A DNA stretch of 51,254 nt. Source: Streptomyces triticirhizae. GTDB taxonomy: Bacteria; Actinomycetota; Actinomycetes; Streptomycetales; Streptomycetaceae. Both the position numbers and the translations under genes were made by a program. The stretch spans positions 1 through 51,254 of the forward strand of contig NZ_RFFJ01000016.1 in assembly GCF_003696235.1 (NCBI RefSeq). Reading direction: 5' to 3'. How positions within the stretch are numbered: position 1 is the stretch's first letter; every line of letters starts with the position of its first letter. Below the pieces are notes generated by a model. The model was not told the origin of the DNA. It saw only the letters and a list, made by a program, of their open reading frames with translations, and made no database searches. Shown one piece after another: positions 48,172-51,254 of this stretch.

Positions 48172-48453
48172 ATGCCCCGCAAGACCACCACGGCGTCCAC
48201 CACGACGGCCGCCGATCAGCAGGCCGACGACGTGCCGGCGCGGCTGCTGACTCCGCAGGAAACCGCCGATCGGCTAGGCGTTCGGCTGAAAACTCTTCAA
48301 AACTGGGCGCCTGCCTGGGAGGTCAACCGCGTGGGGCCGAAGCCCCACCGGCTGCGGCCCGGCCGGGGGTGGGTCCGCTACGAGGAGGCCGAGGTGGCCC
48401 GGATCGTGCGGGACACGCTGGCTGGTAAGCAGCCGCTGACCCCGGGCAGTTGA
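48172..48453 (+). CDS. xis: Excisionase (MerR/HTH_17 type)
   Basis: The ATG at 48172 gives 93 residues. RLLTPQETADRLGVRLKTLQ then NWAPAWEVNRVGPKPHRLRP, and GWVRYEEAEVARIV, are the winged HTH and wing of DNA-binding excisionases. Such proteins bend attachment-site DNA and push the integrase toward excision. It ends 27 bp before the integrase gene and is probably co-transcribed. Confidence 0.88.
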   Translation: MPRKTTTASTTTAADQQADDVPARLLTPQETADRLGVRLKTLQNWAPAWEVNRVGPKPHRLRPGRGWVRYEEAEVARIVRDTLAGKQPLTPGS

Positions 48454-48480
48454 GAGACCCGACCACCCGAGGAGTGATCA

Positions 48481-49872
48481 GTGCCGGAACCCATCGATCG
48501 ATGGCACTACAAAGACCCCGAGAAGGAGCAGGCCAAGCGGGCCGCCAAGGGGCTGCCGCCGCTGGAACTGTGCAACTGCCGGAGCACCAAGGACAGGGGT
48601 CTGCCGACCCCGGACCATGGCTGTGACCGGCGGTGGCTGGCGCACTGGCGGGACGCTGACGGGAAACAGCGGTTTAAGAAGATCCTGACCAAGGGCGACG
48701 GCGTGGAGTCGGGCGGCATCCAGTACGCCCGCGCCTACATGAACAGTCAGCGGGCGGCGGTCCAGGAGGGCCGCGACCCGTTCCCGCACCGGCGCCGGAC
48801 GACGCGCGGCGTGCCGACCATCGCCGAGTACGTGGAGACGTTCCTGGAGCAGCACGAGGGCCGGGACGGGACGGTGGAGACGTACGCCTACCGGCTGCGC
48901 CCGCACGTCGTCCCGGTGTTCGGCCACCGGGCGCTGGACGACGTGAAGCGCGCCGAGTGGCGGGAGTTCCTGGTGGGCCTGCGGGGCAAGATGTCCCACA
49001 CCACCCGGGACGGCATCCGGAAGTCCATCAGCTCCATGTACGGCATGGCGGTGGAGGACGAGGTGGTGGACGCCAACCCGGTGGCGGGCCTGCGGCTACC
49101 CAAGGGCGAAACCAAGGAGGTCCGGCTGGCGTGGCGGCACGTCGTGGCGGTGGCCGCCGACATTGACCCCCGGTACGAACTCACCATCTGGTACGGCTCG
49201 CTCCAGGCGCTGCGGTCCATGGAGGCCGCCGGGGTCCGCCGGGAGGACATGGAGCGCGTGCGCGGCAGGCAGATGGTGGAGGAGCAGCGGCGCCGGGGCC
49301 AGGCGGCGCCGCTCAAGACGGACGCCAGCCACGCGGTGCTCCCCGTCGGGGACTTCCTGCTGGGCAAGTACGACGCCCACGTGTCGTGGCTGGACGCGGC
49401 GCGGGCCGAGGCCGAGGCGCGGCGCCGTCGGCGCGGGACCCGGCCGGTGCCCGAGGAGTACGCGGGCCTGGTGACGCTCACCCGGTACTGGACCCCGCTA
49501 CGGGAGAACGCGCTGTGCCGGGCGTTCACCGAGGCCAAGACCAAGGCCAGGGCACGCGGCGTGGACGTGCCCGAGGACGCGACGTTCCGGGACCTGCGGC
49601 ACTTCGCGGACGCGGTGCTGATGGCCTCGGGCGTGGAGCCGCGCAAGGTCCAGGCCCGTATGCGGCACGCCCGGCTGGCCGAGACCCTGGACACGTACGG
49701 ATATCTGCTGTGGGAGGTGGACTGGGAGAACGCGCCGGCCAGCTTCACCGAGCTGTACGGCATCCCCGAGGCCGAGGCGCCGAGCCTGCCCGAGGCCGCC
49801 AAGGTGCCGCAGGCCCAGCGGAGCCTCGGCGCGGCCGGGCGCTCCTCCGCGACGGTGAGTGAACACGGGTGA
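48481..49872 (+). CDS. int: Tyrosine integrase
   Basis: The 463-residue product has an arm/core-binding region (TIAEYVETFLEQHEGRDGTV to RGKMSHTTRDGIRKSISSMY) and a catalytic domain. Its likely active residues are Arg245 (SLQALRSMEAAGVRREDM), Lys279 (APLKTDASHAVLPV), Arg373 (FRDLRHFADAV; the usual box II His is Arg370), His396 (MRHARLAETL) and Tyr406 (DTYGYLL). The N-terminal Cys-containing LELCNCRSTKDRG is common in actinobacterial integrases. It ends 191 bp before attR and must act on the rnpB 3' end. The GTG start is preceded by GAGGAG. Confidence 0.93.
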   Translation: MPEPIDRWHYKDPEKEQAKRAAKGLPPLELCNCRSTKDRGLPTPDHGCDRRWLAHWRDADGKQRFKKILTKGDGVESGGIQYARAYMNSQRAAVQEGRDPFPHRRRTTRGVPTIAEYVETFLEQHEGRDGTVETYAYRLRPHVVPVFGHRALDDVKRAEWREFLVGLRGKMSHTTRDGIRKSISSMYGMAVEDEVVDANPVAGLRLPKGETKEVRLAWRHVVAVAADIDPRYELTIWYGSLQALRSMEAAGVRREDMERVRGRQMVEEQRRRGQAAPLKTDASHAVLPVGDFLLGKYDAHVSWLDAARAEAEARRRRRGTRPVPEEYAGLVTLTRYWTPLRENALCRAFTEAKTKARARGVDVPEDATFRDLRHFADAVLMASGVEPRKVQARMRHARLAETLDTYGYLLWEVDWENAPASFTELYGIPEAEAPSLPEAAKVPQAQRSLGAAGRSSATVSEHG

Positions 49873-50063
49873 GCATGTCGCGTTGGGGCATCGTGCGGCT
49901 AGACTCCACGCCCATGACCTCCGAGACCACCACGCGCCCCCACCGCCACGGTGGTGCGCCCAAGTGCCCGGCTGCCGCCGGTGTTTACGGGGCGTTTGCG
50001 CTGGCTGGTCGCTCGGTGCGTCGCCCCAGCTCAGAGGCACCGGCCGCCGGAGGAGTATCTATC

Positions 50064-50086
50064 CCCGGCGTACAGGCCGACTCGTC
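50064..50086 (+). other. attR: 23-bp core repeat, displaced 3' end of rnpB
   Basis: Identical to attL over 23 bp. What follows (CGTCGCC) is the original chromosomal continuation of rnpB: CTCGTCCG pairs with the rnpB 5' end better than the element-derived sequence now at attL. Confidence 0.92.
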
Positions 50087-50120
50087 CGTCGCCACGACAT
50101 CTTCCCTGGTCGGAGCCGGT

Positions 50121-50238
50121 CCGGTGGCGGATCGTCCGGTGGCGGATCGGCCACCGTGATCAGCCCGGGGACGTCCTCGTCCTGCTCGCCCGGCTCGGCC
50201 AGCAGTGGTGCGGTGGGTCAGCAGTGGTGCGGTGGGTC
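50121..50238. repeat. Two short tandem repeats behind attR
   Basis: A 15-bp unit (CCGGTGGCGGATCGK) occurs twice at 50121-50150, and a 19-bp unit (AGCAGTGGTGCGGTGGGTC) twice, perfectly, at 50201-50238. The gap from attR to the response regulator (50087-50300) holds no gene that I can support. Confidence 0.75.
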
Positions 50239-50300
50239 AGCTGTGCCTGCCACCGCTGCTCCTCGCCTGGTGAGGACTCGCGCCAGCCACCTGCTCTCCC

Positions 50301-50972
50301 TCAGGCCTCGGCCAGGCCGGCGCGCCATGCCCAGGCGGCCAGCCCGACGCGGTTGCGGACGCCGAGCCGGCGTTGGGCGCTCGCCAGATGTGTCTTCACC
50401 GTGCCGGGCGAGATGAACAGCTCCGCGCCGATCTCCGCGTTGGTGAGCCCGGCGGCCACCAGCCGCACCACATCCTTCTCCCGTTCGGTCAGCCGGTCAG
50501 CCGGCCGGTCGGTGCGCTCGTCGGTCCGCCGCACGTCGGTGGTGCGGGCGTATCGATCGCGCAGCAGGCGCATGGTGATCGATGGGCTGAGCAGCGCCTC
50601 CCCTGACATCGCCGCCCGAACCGCCTCCACCAGGAGCGTCGGCCCGGCACGCTTGAGCAGATAGCCGGCGGCGCCGTCGCGCAACGCCAACTGGACATAC
50701 TCGTCGTGGTCGAAGGTGGTGACCACGACCACCCGGGGCCCCGGCTCCGCGCCCGGTCCCGCCAGCCTGCGCACCACTTCGAGCCCGTCGAGCCCGGGCA
50801 TCCGGATGTCGGCGAGCAGCACATCGGGCCGGAGCAGGCGGGCGGCCTCCAACGCGGCGACGCCGTCGGCGGCCTCCCCGACGACGGTCATGTCCGGCTG
50901 GGCGTCGAGCACCAACCGGAAGCCATGTCGGATGAGTTCCTGATCATCGGCGATCACGATGCGCGTCGTCAT
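50301..50972 (-). CDS. NarL/FixJ-family response regulator
   Basis: From the ATG at 50972 the product has 223 residues. The receiver domain has IVIADDQELIRHGFRLVLDA with the acidic pair, VLLADIRMPGLDG with the phosphorylated Asp, and VVVTTFDHDEYVQLAL, AGYLLKRAGP with the conserved Thr and Lys. The C-terminal LuxR-type HTH is LTEREKDVVRLVAAGLTNAE followed by SPGTVKTHLASAQRRLGVRN. It lies right after the partner kinase gene. Two further in-frame ATGs upstream are possible starts. Confidence 0.92.
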   Translation of the reverse strand: MTTRIVIADDQELIRHGFRLVLDAQPDMTVVGEAADGVAALEAARLLRPDVLLADIRMPGLDGLEVVRRLAGPGAEPGPRVVVVTTFDHDEYVQLALRDGAAGYLLKRAGPTLLVEAVRAAMSGEALLSPSITMRLLRDRYARTTDVRRTDERTDRPADRLTEREKDVVRLVAAGLTNAEIGAELFISPGTVKTHLASAQRRLGVRNRVGLAAWAWRAGLAEA

Positions 50973-50994
50973 GCCCGTCATGCCCATCATGCTG

Positions 50995-51254
50995 TCAGAG
51001 CTGGTGAGAGCTGTCGGGAGAGGTGGTCACCGGCCCGGTTCCGCTCCGAGGGCCGGCCGGAGCGGTGGCCGACCCGGCGGCCTGGGCTGCGGTCGTCGGG
51101 GCTGCGGTCGTCGGGGGAGGCAGCGGCAGGCGGGCCGCGAGACGCCAACGCCCGTCGTCCGTCCGGCCCGCCATACACGACCCGCCCATCTCGCGCGCCG
51201 CGCGGGCCAGCCCCGGCAGGCCGAGCCCGCTGCCCCGCCGGCCGCCGGCGGGCC
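50995..51254 (-). CDS. Sensor histidine kinase, C-terminal end (partial)
   Basis: The last 86 residues are in the window. GSGLGLPGLARAAREMGGSC is the G2 box of the HATPase domain of NarL-system (HisKA_3) kinases, followed by a beta hairpin (GRWRLAARLPLP) and an Ala/Thr/Pro tail. It is the partner of the response regulator 22 bp downstream. The rest lies beyond the window. Confidence 0.88.
   Translation of the reverse strand, partial: PAGGRRGSGLGLPGLARAAREMGGSCMAGRTDDGRWRLAARLPLPPPTTAAPTTAAQAAGSATAPAGPRSGTGPVTTSPDSSHQL

Larger units (their letters stand above)
11823..50086. mobile_element. 38.2-kb integrated element in rnpB (satellite- or prophage-like, with plasmid-type genes)
   Basis: Perfect 23-bp direct repeats bound the region, and excisionase and tyrosine integrase genes lie next to the right one, the classical layout of site-specific integration. 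Unit length, counting one repeat, is 38,241 bp. It carries a Rep-like gene with iteron-like repeats, Wbl and membrane genes, cargo with a putative peptide pathway, and TerS/TerL. I found no TraB/FtsK translocase and no portal, capsid or tail genes. Mobility by a helper phage is therefore plausible; a decayed prophage or plasmid-phage chimera is the alternative. Confidence 0.88.

Overview
The window is a very GC-rich actinomycete chromosome segment. Codon use (GTG and even CTG starts, GTGA/ATGA-coupled genes), an actinobacterial RNase P RNA, Wbl (WhiB-like) proteins and an XRE regulator beside an RsbW-like ATPase all point to Streptomyces or a close relative. It holds a 38.2-kb integrated element flanked by chromosome on both sides.

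Left chromosome (1-11.8 kb): a cobalamin riboswitch reading leftward into a partial gene; a GT4 glycosyltransferase, a SAM methyltransferase and an alpha/alpha-toroid 'prenyltransferase-like' protein in one cluster; a membrane protein, a second methyltransferase and a large unrecognised protein on the minus strand; then NIF3, a zinc-ribbon coiled-coil protein (apparent CTG start), a fused RNase H-phosphatase, yaaA on the opposite strand, and rnpB.

The element (11,823-50,086) sits in the 3' end of rnpB. A perfect 23-bp direct repeat marks attL (11,823-11,845) and attR (50,064-50,086), and xis and a tyrosine integrase lie just inside attR. The left arm (12.3-26 kb, plus strand) has a Rep-like protein with two iteron-like repeats inside its gene, three Wbl proteins, and a long coupled run of small cytoplasmic and membrane proteins of Streptomyces-plasmid type (a DUF2637/Spd-like protein among them), but no FtsK/TraB translocase. 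One left-arm gene is broken by a 1,077-bp transposon with imperfect inverted repeats and a 6-bp target duplication. The middle (27.7-41.2 kb) is cargo: a zinc/HEAGH protein operon, a GNAT, a seven-gene coupled minus-strand locus that looks like an undescribed peptide-modification (RiPP-type) pathway, an XRE/TPR regulator, CutA, a serine recombinase with its own inverted-repeat site, and a frameshifted GIY-YIG-type gene. The right arm (41.3-46.8 kb, minus strand) is a phage packaging module (TerS, TerL, small genes, a tyrosine-recombinase-like protein) with no portal, capsid or tail genes. The element therefore resembles a phage satellite, or a decayed prophage fused to plasmid-like functions.

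Right chromosome (50.1-51.25 kb): tandem repeats, a NarL-type response regulator and the end of its sensor kinase.

The strongest lead is the peptide locus at 30.2-36.3 kb: Asn-synthetase-like enzyme, short precursor-like peptide followed by a strong hairpin, HPr-kinase-like P-loop protein, lactate/malate-dehydrogenase-like protein and APH-fold kinase, with HATPase, zinc and XRE genes as apparent control.
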